The translations under genes were made by a program, and so were the position numbers. From positions 744,001-808,000 of the forward strand of contig NZ_JADQDO010000001.1 in assembly GCF_015694465.1 (NCBI RefSeq): a stretch of DNA of 64,000 nucleotides, read 5' to 3'. The stretch's first letter is position 1. Every line of letters starts with the position of its first letter. The stretch is from Microvirga alba (GTDB lineage Bacteria > Pseudomonadota > Alphaproteobacteria > Rhizobiales > Beijerinckiaceae). A model generated the notes under the pieces. That model had not been told where the DNA came from, did not search any database, and was given only the letters and a program-made list of their open reading frames with translations. Shown piece by piece: positions 30,380-39,090 of the stretch.

Positions 30380-31306
30380 TCAATACGGTGTCCCCACGCC
30401 GAGCAGCGCCTCGCCGCTATTCACTGAAAGGCTTGTGAGCCGATACAGAATAATCCCCGCCTTCTCGGAGCGAATTGTTGCCAGCACCTTTCCGAAGGGA
30501 TCTTTGATCTCGCCAAGGACATCGCCAATGGCGACGGCTTCGGAGATTTCTTTCGCGGAGTACCACAATCCGTCGACAGGTGCGGGCGGAACCCACATCG
30601 TGACGAAAAGGGGAGACTCCGGGGGTGATGGCTTCGCCGGCTCAGGGATCATGCCAAGATAGTGCATGACGCGTTCGATCCCCGCCGTCATTTCCGCGAC
30701 GGTGTCCTCGCCCCAAAGGCCGTTCCCGCTTACCTCCGGCAAGATGCTCGGAACGCCAACTTTATAAGCCGCATTGATGGTATATCCTTCGCCGCCGGCG
30801 GCAATCGCGATCGGAAGGCCAAAGACCGTTGCGAGTGCCTTGGATTTCTCGCAGTTGCTTGGAAACAGTGTGAAAGGTGTGAGAGATTCATCGAGATCTC
30901 CACCATGAAGATCGAGATATGCGTCGGCGTTGGGATAAACGCTCGACACGAGCCAGTTTGCCAGACGCTCGCTGGTGGTTCCATCGGGCCTGCCCGGGAA
31001 CATGCGATTTAGATTTTTCCCATCCTCCGGCATCACATAGATGCTTCGTTTGCGGAAACCCTGCACGTTGAGAATGGGGAGAACGACGAGTGTTCCCTTG
31101 ATCTGCTCGGGTTTCATTTGGAGCAGTCGGATGGCTGTTTCGATAGAGCAGAATTCCGAGCCATGGACGCCGGCCGTCACCAGAAGGCAGGGGCCGGGCT
31201 CCGATCCTTCAATAATGCCGAAGGGGATCTCCACATCGGAAATCGGTTGAAGATAGCCATGCTCCACGCGGGCCTGCCCCGTGCGAAAGGGCGGAAGTGT
31301 CTTCAT
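30380..31306 (-). CDS. Succinylglutamate desuccinylase/aspartoacylase-family deacylase
   Basis: A 308-residue zinc carboxypeptidase-fold enzyme (M14 AstE/AspA branch). G-V-H-G-S-E supplies the first His and Glu ligands, L-D-L-H-G-G-D the third His, and N-L-N-R-M-F-P-G-R is the substrate Arg/Asn motif. The last 90 residues form a beta-rich domain typical of the branch. The ATG at 31306 gives a normal length; an upstream start at 31348 is possible. It lies about 125 bases after the TIM-barrel isomerase on the same strand and may be the last gene of the GH88 arm. Its acyl substrate is unknown. Confidence 0.8.
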   Translation of the reverse strand: MKTLPPFRTGQARVEHGYLQPISDVEIPFGIIEGSEPGPCLLVTAGVHGSEFCSIETAIRLLQMKPEQIKGTLVVLPILNVQGFRKRSIYVMPEDGKNLNRMFPGRPDGTTSERLANWLVSSVYPNADAYLDLHGGDLDESLTPFTLFPSNCEKSKALATVFGLPIAIAAGGEGYTINAAYKVGVPSILPEVSGNGLWGEDTVAEMTAGIERVMHYLGMIPEPAKPSPPESPLFVTMWVPPAPVDGLWYSAKEISEAVAIGDVLGEIKDPFGKVLATIRSEKAGIILYRLTSLSVNSGEALLGVGTPY

Positions 31307-31430
31307 GGTTGTTGATCCATTCAAGAGAGAGGTTGAGGCCCCATGCACAAGGAGCGGGCAGGTCGAGCAGGAGACGAATTTGTATGCCGTTGCCGTGCTG
31401 CATGTCGATATCGACGATCGCGACCTGACG

Positions 31431-32246
31431 CTATCGGACGTTCCCGTCTCGAGTCTTTCTGGTCGTCATCGTTTGTTCCGCCAATAGGCGTGACAGAGTC
31501 GCGGCGTCTTCCTCAAATCTGCTCAGATCATCGTGAGCTACGAATTCCAGGAACGCGTAGCGCGGCCCTGGAAAGCAGCTCGGAGGCATCGCTTGAAGAA
31601 GCTCGCACCAGTAGTCCTCTTGGTCGGCCAGTGGAAAGCGGACCCGGCTCTCATCCCACGCGAAGACATGAATATGGGAGATGCTGGTGCCGAGGCGGCC
31701 GATTTCGACTAAGGCATCTCGAAGAGGAAGGCCGGGCCGGGGCTGCCAGCAAAGATACACGTTGCGGTGCGCGATTTCATCCATCAACCGCGCCGCGCTG
31801 TCGGTATCATCCGTGAGAGAATTGGGGTGATGCTCCAGGGAAATCGATACGCCGTGACGGGCCGCTTCTTGTGCCATGGCATTGATCGAGGCGGCGGTCC
31901 GCGACCGCTCCTGAACCGAATATTCCGAGGAAGGACGTCCTCGTGTTCCGGGCCAAATCCGAATGTTGATGGCGCCCAGTGCGGTCGCTGTTCCAAGCGC
32001 ACTTTCAAAATTGGCCATGTCCGAAGAGGGAGGATCTACGTATGAGCCGTAAGACGCCGGCAAGAGTCCTGCCGCCCGGGTCCACGCACCCACGGATCGC
32101 GCCGTCTCCACCTGTCTCGGCGGTACATGGATGTCGCCGCCCCACTCGATGGCCGTCAGATGCGCTTTGCGAGCGGCGCCAATGATGGAGGCGGCTTTAA
32201 GATGTCGAAAGGTGACCGAGCAAAGCCCTGGGGAGAAGCTCGTCAC
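31431..32246 (-). CDS. Sugar phosphate isomerase/epimerase-like TIM-barrel protein
   Basis: A 271-residue AP-endonuclease-2/xylose-isomerase-like barrel. The strand ends carry the usual metal-ligand positions: S-L-E-H-H-P, H-I-H-V-F-A-W-D and F-L-E-F-V. The position that is often Asp in this family reads C-W-Q-P-R-P. It starts ten bases after the LacI-family regulator stop and is clearly in the same operon. In this setting it could isomerise or epimerise a uronate intermediate. The exact reaction is not readable. Confidence 0.78.
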   Translation of the reverse strand: MTSFSPGLCSVTFRHLKAASIIGAARKAHLTAIEWGGDIHVPPRQVETARSVGAWTRAAGLLPASYGSYVDPPSSDMANFESALGTATALGAINIRIWPGTRGRPSSEYSVQERSRTAASINAMAQEAARHGVSISLEHHPNSLTDDTDSAARLMDEIAHRNVYLCWQPRPGLPLRDALVEIGRLGTSISHIHVFAWDESRVRFPLADQEDYWCELLQAMPPSCFPGPRYAFLEFVAHDDLSRFEEDAATLSRLLAEQTMTTRKTRDGNVR

Positions 32247-32255
32247 GAAATGCTC

Positions 32256-33305
32256 TTACGCGGGTTGCGTCCGCGGAGGACCGACGGTCGCGCGCTCGAT
32301 CAACGGTACGGCCATCGCAACGCGGCGAGGGCTGGTGTTGGGATTGGCAATCTGTTCCATCAGCATCGCAATTCCCTGACGCCCCAACTCAACACGATCG
32401 ATCCTCATCGTGGTTAGCGGCGGACGGCTGTGCAGCGCGATCGTCATATCGTCGAAGCCGATGACGGAGTAGTCGGATGGAACCGACAGGCCGCGCGCCT
32501 CGAGCGATTGCAGGACGCCTAGCGCAATGATGTCGGTGCTGCAAAGAAAAGCCGTCGTTTCTTTGAGGCGACCACTTTTGAAAGCGCGATCGATCGCTAT
32601 GCGGGTTTCGAAATCCGCAACCTTTTCCTTGTCGAGGTCGATGACATGACGATCGGGGTCAAAGGTTATTCCGACGCTCTCCATCGCATCCCGGAAGCCG
32701 TCGAGGCGCCGACGCAGCGACAACCTGAGTGGAAGAGTGATGTAGACAATCTCGCGATGGCCAACCTCGAGGAGACGCTGCGTTGCCAACCAGCCTGCGA
32801 AACGGTTGTCCGGCGAAATGCTGCTTAGGCGCATGGTCGGATCAAGCCCGTTGATGATGACAGCTGGAACACCGCTCGCCACGACCTGTTCCACGATGGC
32901 GGGTTGGTCGAGGCCCAAAAGCAGGATCGATCCGGGTAACCCATTGCGAAAAATGTCGGAAACGTCGACTTCCGCTCCAGGCCCGTCGGAGGGGAGAAGT
33001 CGCACATCCGTGTCGAGCGAACGCGCGTCGGCTTCTTCCATGATCCCCTGAAAGATCTCTTCGTAGAATTGGCTGTCCGAGAAATAGCGCGAAAGCGTGA
33101 CGATCGTGACGCTGTTGACCGCTGAACGAGAGGCGCGGCCAGCGCGGCCGAGATAGCCGAGTTCTCCGGCGATATCGAGGACACGACGCCGGCTTTCCTC
33201 GCTGACGCCGGGGCGATTATTCAGAACCTTCGAGACCGACGCAACGGAAACGCCTGCCGCTCGAGCGATATCGTGAAGGGTCGGCATCGCGGGCTTATGA
33301 TCCAT
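32256..33305 (-). CDS. LacI-family transcriptional regulator of the uronide locus
   Basis: A 349-residue protein. The N-terminal HTH is T-L-H-D-I-A-R-A-A-G-V-S-V-A-S-V-S-K-V-L-N, with the hinge near L-G-Y-L-G-R. A periplasmic-binding-protein-like sensor (residues 65-345) ends in V-I-G-F-D-D-M-T-I-A and P-L-T-T-M-R-I-D. It lies between GH88 and the isomerase on the same strand. The paired palindromes at 34576-34615, between the divergent arms, are likely targets. The inducer is probably an unsaturated or keto-uronate derived from the imported oligosaccharide. Confidence 0.92.
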   Translation of the reverse strand: MDHKPAMPTLHDIARAAGVSVASVSKVLNNRPGVSEESRRRVLDIAGELGYLGRAGRASRSAVNSVTIVTLSRYFSDSQFYEEIFQGIMEEADARSLDTDVRLLPSDGPGAEVDVSDIFRNGLPGSILLLGLDQPAIVEQVVASGVPAVIINGLDPTMRLSSISPDNRFAGWLATQRLLEVGHREIVYITLPLRLSLRRRLDGFRDAMESVGITFDPDRHVIDLDKEKVADFETRIAIDRAFKSGRLKETTAFLCSTDIIALGVLQSLEARGLSVPSDYSVIGFDDMTIALHSRPPLTTMRIDRVELGRQGIAMLMEQIANPNTSPRRVAMAVPLIERATVGPPRTQPA

Positions 33306-33375
33306 CGCTTCAGTCTATCGTTATGGCTGCGGCGTAACAATTGCGGCGTCCGATTGGACTTTCTGAATCCGCCCT

Positions 33376-34566
33376 CTACCAGAAAAACTGCGTGTGGCCC
33401 AAGGAGCGCATCAGGGCCTCCATGAAATAATAGTCGCCGTAAGGCAGCATTGTGTCGGCAAATCCCGCTTTCACATGGGCTGCCCCATGGTTAAGCAGGC
33501 CGTGGGCCGCGGGATTGGTTGTGAGATCGCAGGTCGCCAGCAGACCATCCAGCAACCTATCGCCGAAGGCGATCCAGCGCGCGGCCTCGTCGCCCGAAGT
33601 CAGGCTGGCGATGATGTAGACGCCCGCCGCCATGATGGCGCCGGCCGAGCTGTCGCGAAAAGCCGGAGTGCCTTCGGTGATGCCGTAATCCCAGACAGGT
33701 ACTGAATCCGCGCCCATGAGGACCTCTGCCCGGGCTGCGAGCCTGCGGGCGATGTCGAGAGTGTCCTTGTCGCCAGTGGTCAATGCGCTTTGAGCAAAGC
33801 CATGGATCATCCAGGCGTGCCCGCGCGACCAGCAGGACTCGTCGGCAAACCCCTGATGGGTTTCGCCGCGCAGCGGAGCCCCCGAAACGGCATCGAAGAC
33901 GAAGGTATGATAAGTCGTATCGTCCTCACGGATCAGATGTCTGGCGACCGTTGCGGCGTGCGCCATTGCCACATCGCGAAAATCGGCATGCCCGGTTTCG
34001 CGATGGGCCCAGTGCAGCAGGGCGAGATTCTGCATGGTGTCGGCAATTACCCGTCCAGCCACGAACTCTGCACGGGAACCACCCTGGGAAGGGCGGGGAT
34101 TCCAAGCCTGAAGATATTGGCCTTCGTGGCGGAACCGGGCCAACAACGCCTCCGCCGCCCGCAATCCGAGCTCCCGCGCCTCAGATGAACTCGTCATCAG
34201 CCAATCTGCCACGCAGCTCAATGAAAACTGGAACCCTAGATCGTGATCCCGCGCATGGCGGTTTTGAAGGATCTGGCGAAAGACAGGGCGACGCGCCCGG
34301 GCCGCATTGAGAAATACGGGATCGCCTGTGAGCTGAAGCGCCAGCCACAATTGGCCGGATTGAAAGCTGACAACCCAGTCGAAGGGCCCGCAATAGTTCC
34401 AGGTCAAGTCCGGGCGGCCGATCTTGGGATTTCTCAACCCGACAATCGGCATCACCTCCCGAAGACGGTCGAGGCAGCGCTCCAGCGCTTGTTGGTATCG
34501 ATCGGTCGAACGGGTCGCCCCGGTCCCGGTGAGACCACCAAAGTAGGAATCCAGCTGAGCTCTCAT
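33376..34566 (-). CDS. Glycoside hydrolase family 88 unsaturated glucuronyl hydrolase
   Basis: A 396-residue (alpha/alpha)6-barrel enzyme. The two catalytic Asp positions of UGL enzymes correspond to D109 in H-D-L-G-F and D176 in I-A-D-T-M-Q-N-L. W-S-R-G-H-A-W and F-Q-S-G-Q-L-W-L are further family motifs. It removes 4,5-unsaturated uronic acid from the ends of lyase-generated oligosaccharides by vinyl-ether hydration. There is no signal peptide, so it acts in the cytoplasm after import. The ATG at 34566 (GGATGGACC upstream) is preferred over a TTG at 34602 that would place the operator inside the gene. Confidence 0.92.
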   Translation of the reverse strand: MRAQLDSYFGGLTGTGATRSTDRYQQALERCLDRLREVMPIVGLRNPKIGRPDLTWNYCGPFDWVVSFQSGQLWLALQLTGDPVFLNAARARRPVFRQILQNRHARDHDLGFQFSLSCVADWLMTSSSEARELGLRAAEALLARFRHEGQYLQAWNPRPSQGGSRAEFVAGRVIADTMQNLALLHWAHRETGHADFRDVAMAHAATVARHLIREDDTTYHTFVFDAVSGAPLRGETHQGFADESCWSRGHAWMIHGFAQSALTTGDKDTLDIARRLAARAEVLMGADSVPVWDYGITEGTPAFRDSSAGAIMAAGVYIIASLTSGDEAARWIAFGDRLLDGLLATCDLTTNPAAHGLLNHGAAHVKAGFADTMLPYGDYYFMEALMRSLGHTQFFW

Positions 34567-34575
34567 GGGTCCATC

Positions 34576-34615
34576 CGAAATTTTCGATATTTTTCCAATC
34601 AAACGAAAGTTTCGT
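34576..34615. promoter_or_regulatory. Paired palindromic operators in the divergent uronide promoter region
   Basis: CGAAATTTTCG (34576-34586) and ACGAAAGTTTCGT (34603-34615) are perfect odd-length palindromes sharing the form CGAAA-N-TTTCG, 28 bases apart centre to centre. A related half, ATTTTCG, follows at 34626-34632, and TTGACA (34634-34639) lies just beyond. Two like sites between divergent operons next to a LacI-family gene suggest cooperative repressor binding. Confidence 0.6.
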
Positions 34616-34712
34616 CAATATATAAATTTTCGGTTGACATTTTTTCGTGCCATCAGCAGGCTATACGGCAATAAAAAAGAAAATCGGAATGGGCCTTGCG
34701 TAGGGAGGGTTC

Positions 34713-35678
34713 ATGGAGGCGCGATATCTTCGCGAGGATGCGGGTCGCATCGCGACTGCGGCCGATCGCCTGGCGGCGAACCGTCATGAACGCGGTTCCT
34801 TCCTGCGCTATCAGTTCGCGTCCTACAGTTTTCTTCTCCCCTGGCTCATCGGCTTCCTCGCGCTGACACTCGGCCCGGCGCTGAGTTCGCTCTATCTGTC
34901 GTTCACAGACTACGATCTCGTGGACACGCCGTACTGGGTCGGCATCGCGAACTATTCTCGTATCGCAAGTGACGATCCGCGCTTTTGGAAGGCGATGCAG
35001 GTCACCTTCACCTTTGTGGTGCTCTCGGTTCCATTGAAGCTCGCTTTCGCCCTGGCCGTTGCCGTTGCTCTCAACAAGGGATTGCGGGGTCTCACATTCT
35101 TCCGGGCCGTTTTCTATTTGCCTTCCCTGATCGGTGCGAGCGTCGCGATTGCCGTGCTCTGGCGCCAGATTTTTGCCGGCGACGGATTGCTCAACCGACT
35201 GCTGGCTAGCGTCTTCGGTTACGAGGGGCCAAGCTGGATCTCGACGCCGGGAACGGCCCTCTACACGCTCGTTCTCTTGGCCGTTTGGCAGTTCGGCTCG
35301 CCGATGATCATCTTTCTCGCGGGTCTGCGCCAGATTCCTCAGGATATGTACGAAGCTGCGAGCATCGATGGGGCAGGGGCGCGGCGTCAGTTCCTCAAAA
35401 TCACGCTGCCTCTGCTCACACCGGTCATTTTCTTCAACGCCGTCATTCAAACGATCGATGCCTTCAAGGCGTTCACGTCGGCCTTCGTCATCAGCAACGG
35501 CAGCGGCGGCCCTATCGACAGCACGTTGTTCTACACGCTCTACCTTTACCAGGAAGCCTTCGTGAATTTCCGCATCGGCTATGCGTCGGCGCTGGCCTGG
35601 GTGCTTGTGGTGATCATCGGTATTTTCACGGCGCTGTCTTTCTTGTCGGCACGCTTCTGGGTGCACTACGATGACTGA
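34713..35678 (+). CDS. Carbohydrate ABC transporter permease (MalF/UgpA type)
   Basis: A 321-residue inner-membrane protein with six predicted membrane segments. The EAA loop is M-Y-E-A-A-S-I-D-G-A-G-A-R-R-Q-F. A charged N-terminal tail precedes F-L-L-P-W-L-I-G-F-L. GGGAGGG precedes the ATG. It is the first gene of the rightward uronide arm and overlaps the next permease by eight bases. Confidence 0.93.
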   Translation: MEARYLREDAGRIATAADRLAANRHERGSFLRYQFASYSFLLPWLIGFLALTLGPALSSLYLSFTDYDLVDTPYWVGIANYSRIASDDPRFWKAMQVTFTFVVLSVPLKLAFALAVAVALNKGLRGLTFFRAVFYLPSLIGASVAIAVLWRQIFAGDGLLNRLLASVFGYEGPSWISTPGTALYTLVLLAVWQFGSPMIIFLAGLRQIPQDMYEAASIDGAGARRQFLKITLPLLTPVIFFNAVIQTIDAFKAFTSAFVISNGSGGPIDSTLFYTLYLYQEAFVNFRIGYASALAWVLVVIIGIFTALSFLSARFWVHYDD

Positions 35679-36537
35679 CGCCGTGACGCCATCGATCTCA
35701 AGGGAGCGTTCCCACGCAACGCGCGCATTCCTCTATGCGGGTCTGATCGCAATCACTTTCGCGATGCTTTACCCGCTGCTGTGGATGGTTTCGAGTTCAT
35801 TCAAACCCGACAACGAGATCTTTTCGTCCTCGTCTCTGATCCCTGAAGTCTTTAGCCTCGATGCTTACAGCAGAGGCTGGAATGGGCTGAGCGTCAGCTT
35901 CGGCCGCTTCTTTCTCAATTCGCTCTTCATCGCGGTGCTTTCGGTCGTTGGCAATCTTGCATCGTGCTCGCTTGCTGCTTTCGCCTTCACGCGCCTGCAC
36001 TTCTTCGGGCGAAACTTTTGGTTCGCCCTTATGCTCGGGACGTTGATGATGCCCCAGCACGCCGTCCTGATTCCGCAATATGTGCTGTTTCTCAATCTCG
36101 GATGGGTAAACACGATCTTGCCCTTGGTCGTGCCGAAGTTCCTCGCCATGGACGCATTCTTCATCTTTCTCATGGTGCAGTTCTTCCGTGGCATTCCGCG
36201 CGAGCTTGACGAGGCGGCGACGATGGATGGCTGCGGTCCCTGGCGGATCTACTTCAAGATCATCCTGCCGTTGTCGATACCCGTCCTCGCGACGGCGGCT
36301 ATCTTCTCCTTCATCTGGACGTGGGACGACTTCTTCGCTCCGCTGATCTACCTGAACGATGCCGACAGCTACACGGTGCAGCTCGGTCTGCGCACCTTCG
36401 TGGACTCGAGCGGCCAATCGGACTGGAGCGCGCTCTTCGCCATGTCGACGCTGGTCGTGCTGCCGGTCTTCGTCCTCTTCCTTTTCTTCCAACGCCTTCT
36501 CATCGAAGGCATTGCGACCACGGGGATGAAGCGTTGA
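35671..36537 (+). CDS. Carbohydrate ABC transporter permease (MalG/UgpE type)
   Basis: A 288-residue partner permease with six membrane segments and the EAA loop L-D-E-A-A-T-M-D-G-C-G. The N-terminal L-Y-P-L-L-W-M-V-S-S-S-F-K motif is typical of MalG-like proteins. Overlap with the preceding gene shows translational coupling. It forms the translocation pore for the uronide oligosaccharide with the MalF-type subunit. Confidence 0.93.
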   Translation: MTDAVTPSISRERSHATRAFLYAGLIAITFAMLYPLLWMVSSSFKPDNEIFSSSSLIPEVFSLDAYSRGWNGLSVSFGRFFLNSLFIAVLSVVGNLASCSLAAFAFTRLHFFGRNFWFALMLGTLMMPQHAVLIPQYVLFLNLGWVNTILPLVVPKFLAMDAFFIFLMVQFFRGIPRELDEAATMDGCGPWRIYFKIILPLSIPVLATAAIFSFIWTWDDFFAPLIYLNDADSYTVQLGLRTFVDSSGQSDWSALFAMSTLVVLPVFVLFLFFQRLLIEGIATTGMKR

Positions 36538-36579
36538 TGACAGATCCATTTCACCCGCTGAACACTCGAGATAAGACCG

Positions 36580-37674
36580 ATGACTAGTCTCGTTCTCGAT
36601 AAGATCGTCAAACGCTTCGGGTCGGTTGACGTCATCCATGGTGTCGACCTCGACATCAGAAGTGGCGAGTTCGTCGTCTTCGTCGGGCCGTCGGGCTGCG
36701 GAAAGTCGACGCTTCTGCGAATGATCGCGGGGTTGGAGTCGATCTCGGAAGGTCGGCTGACCATCGGAGGGCAGCGCATGAACGAGCGCGCCGCTGCCGA
36801 TCGCGGTATCGCCATGGTGTTCCAGTCCTATGCGCTCTACCCCCACATGAGCGTTTACAAGAACATGGCGTTCGGTCTTGAGACCATCAGGATGCCCAAA
36901 GCCGATATCGAAGTCCGGGTGCGCAAGGCTGCCGAGATTCTGCGGCTTACGGAGTTGCTCGACCGCAAGCCGAGACAGCTCTCCGGCGGCCAGCGTCAGC
37001 GCGTAGCCATCGGCCGGGCCATTGTGCGCGAGCCCGACATTTTCCTGTTCGATGAGCCGCTTTCCAATCTCGATGCGGAACTGCGTGTTCAGACACGGGT
37101 CGAAATCGCCAAGTTGCACGCTGATCTCGGCGCTACGATGATCTATGTCACACACGACCAGGTCGAGGCCATGACCCTCGCCGACCGGATCGTCGTTTTG
37201 CGCGCCGGTCGTGTTGAGCAATTCGGGCGTCCACTCGACATCTACAACAAGCCCGCCAACCGGTTCGTCGCAGGTTTCATCGGCTCGCCGAAGATGAACT
37301 TTCTCGGCGTGAAATCACTTGGGATGCGCCCGCATGGCGTCGCCGTCGATTTGGCCGGGCGGGAGCTTATGACGCACGTGGCGGCTGACAGAGCCGTCCC
37401 CACCGCCGTCAATGAACCTCTTACACTCGGGGTGCGGCCCGAGCACATCGTCATCGGCTCCGGTGACGGATTGCAGCTGGGTCAAGTCCGCGCCGAGCAT
37501 GTGGAACATCTTGGCAGCCAGACCCTCATCTACGGCAAGCTGACCGATGGTCAGAATATGACCATCGTTTGCGACGGACAGAAGCGCACGCATGTCGGCG
37601 ACGTCGTGGAGGTGAGTGTCGCTCCGTCGCTTTGTCATCTGTTCGATACGAACGGGAGAACGCTCACACTCTGA
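36580..37674 (+). CDS. Carbohydrate ABC transporter ATPase (UgpC/MsmK/MalK type)
   Basis: A 364-residue ATPase. Walker A is G-P-S-G-C-G-K-S (about 36-43), the signature L-S-G-G-Q-R-Q-R-V, and Walker B runs into D-E-P-L-S-N-L-D. A C-terminal TOBE/OB regulatory domain (about 240-364, with L-G-V-R-P-E-H-I) defines the CUT1 class. It lies 42 bases after the MalG-type permease and energises the sugar importer. Confidence 0.94.
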   Translation: MTSLVLDKIVKRFGSVDVIHGVDLDIRSGEFVVFVGPSGCGKSTLLRMIAGLESISEGRLTIGGQRMNERAAADRGIAMVFQSYALYPHMSVYKNMAFGLETIRMPKADIEVRVRKAAEILRLTELLDRKPRQLSGGQRQRVAIGRAIVREPDIFLFDEPLSNLDAELRVQTRVEIAKLHADLGATMIYVTHDQVEAMTLADRIVVLRAGRVEQFGRPLDIYNKPANRFVAGFIGSPKMNFLGVKSLGMRPHGVAVDLAGRELMTHVAADRAVPTAVNEPLTLGVRPEHIVIGSGDGLQLGQVRAEHVEHLGSQTLIYGKLTDGQNMTIVCDGQKRTHVGDVVEVSVAPSLCHLFDTNGRTLTL

Positions 37675-37719
37675 CTGCACCGATTCATGAAACGCCGCTG
37701 ACAAAAACGGGAGGAAACC

Positions 37720-39006
37720 ATGATCAGCAGACGTCACCTGATGCAACAAGCCATGGCACTCGGCGCCGGTGCCTTGGCCTCGCAGATTCCTTTCATGTCG
37801 GCACAAGCCGCCGATGCGGCCCTCCGCCTGTATTGGTGGGGCTCTCCGGATCGCTCGAAGCGCACCCTGGATGTCGCCAAGCTCTTCGAGCAATCGCACC
37901 CCGGCGTCACGGCCACGGGCGAGGCCGTGGGTGGTGACTATTGGACGAAACTCGCGACCATGCTCGTCGGCCGCAACCTGCCCGATGTCATCCAGTTCGA
38001 GCCGACCACGCTGCCGGATTACTACCGTCGCGGCGCCATGTTGCCGCTCGACAGCTACCTTGGAAGCGCAATCAAGACCGACAAGTTCGGCCCCGGCGTT
38101 CTTGATCTGGCACGTGTCGACGGCAAAGTTGCCGGCATTGCACTCGGCATCAATTCATTCTCCATGTTCTATGACACAGAGGCCTTTTCGAAAGCGGGCC
38201 TCGCGCCTCCATCCGCAAAGACCACGTGGAAGGAATTTGCCGATCTTTCGGTCGAGCTGACAAAAGCGATGGGCAAGGATCGCGTCTGGGCTTCGCCGAA
38301 TGCCTCGCGCTACAACTACGTCTTCGATGTCTGGCTGCATCAGCGCGGAAAGAGCCTGTTTACGGAAGACGGCCAGCTTGGTTTCACCGTCGATGATGCC
38401 AAGGAGTGGTATGACTATTGGGAAACGCTGCGGCAGCGCGGCGGCTGCGTGGCCCCGGACGTTCAGTCGCTCGACCAGAGTCTTATCGACTCGAACCCCT
38501 TGGCCCGCGGCAACAGCGCGATGTCCTTCGCATATTCGAACCAGCTCATCGGCTATCAATCCGTGCTCAAGCCGAAACTCGGGATCACAAGCTATCCGGT
38601 CACAAAGGCTGATGGACCCTCAGGGCTCTATTATCGGCCCGCGCTGATCTGGTGCATCGGCAAGACCAGTAAGAACCCCGACGCCGCCGCGGCCTTCATC
38701 GATTTCTTCGTGAACGACCCGGAAGCTGGGAAGATCCTCGGGGTCGAGCGCGGCGTCCCCGTGAATCTCGACATCCGTGGGGCGGTGGTGCCGCTCGTCG
38801 ACGAGGTGCCGCGCATGACGATCGAATACGTCAATGCGATTGCCAACCGTGTCGTCCCTTATCCGGCGCCGGTGCCAAAGGGAGCCACGGAATTCGACCA
38901 GATGGTGATGCGGCCGGTCGCCGACCAACTCGCCTTCGGGCAGCTCTCCGTGGTGCAGGCGGCCGAGCGTCTCATCTCGGAAGGTAAGCGCGTCATCCGC
39001 TCCTAA
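37720..39006 (+). CDS. Extracellular solute-binding protein family 1 (sugar-binding)
   Basis: A 428-residue periplasmic protein with a twin-arginine leader, S-R-R-H-L-M near the N-terminus and A-Q-A-A-D at the probable cleavage site (about residue 32). L-R-L-Y-W-W-G-S and the D-V-I-Q-F-E-P lobe-1 segment are typical of family 1 binding proteins. GGGAGGAAACC precedes the ATG. Placing the binding protein after the ATPase is unusual but is still within the same rightward operon. The ligand is probably an acidic oligosaccharide. Confidence 0.93.
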   Translation: MISRRHLMQQAMALGAGALASQIPFMSAQAADAALRLYWWGSPDRSKRTLDVAKLFEQSHPGVTATGEAVGGDYWTKLATMLVGRNLPDVIQFEPTTLPDYYRRGAMLPLDSYLGSAIKTDKFGPGVLDLARVDGKVAGIALGINSFSMFYDTEAFSKAGLAPPSAKTTWKEFADLSVELTKAMGKDRVWASPNASRYNYVFDVWLHQRGKSLFTEDGQLGFTVDDAKEWYDYWETLRQRGGCVAPDVQSLDQSLIDSNPLARGNSAMSFAYSNQLIGYQSVLKPKLGITSYPVTKADGPSGLYYRPALIWCIGKTSKNPDAAAAFIDFFVNDPEAGKILGVERGVPVNLDIRGAVVPLVDEVPRMTIEYVNAIANRVVPYPAPVPKGATEFDQMVMRPVADQLAFGQLSVVQAAERLISEGKRVIRS

Positions 39007-39090
39007 GCTCGGTATCCGGCGCGGCATTCGTGCCGCGCCGCCCTCTCGCGTTCACGCCGACGCTGCATTGGCACGGCGAAGGAATGTGCC

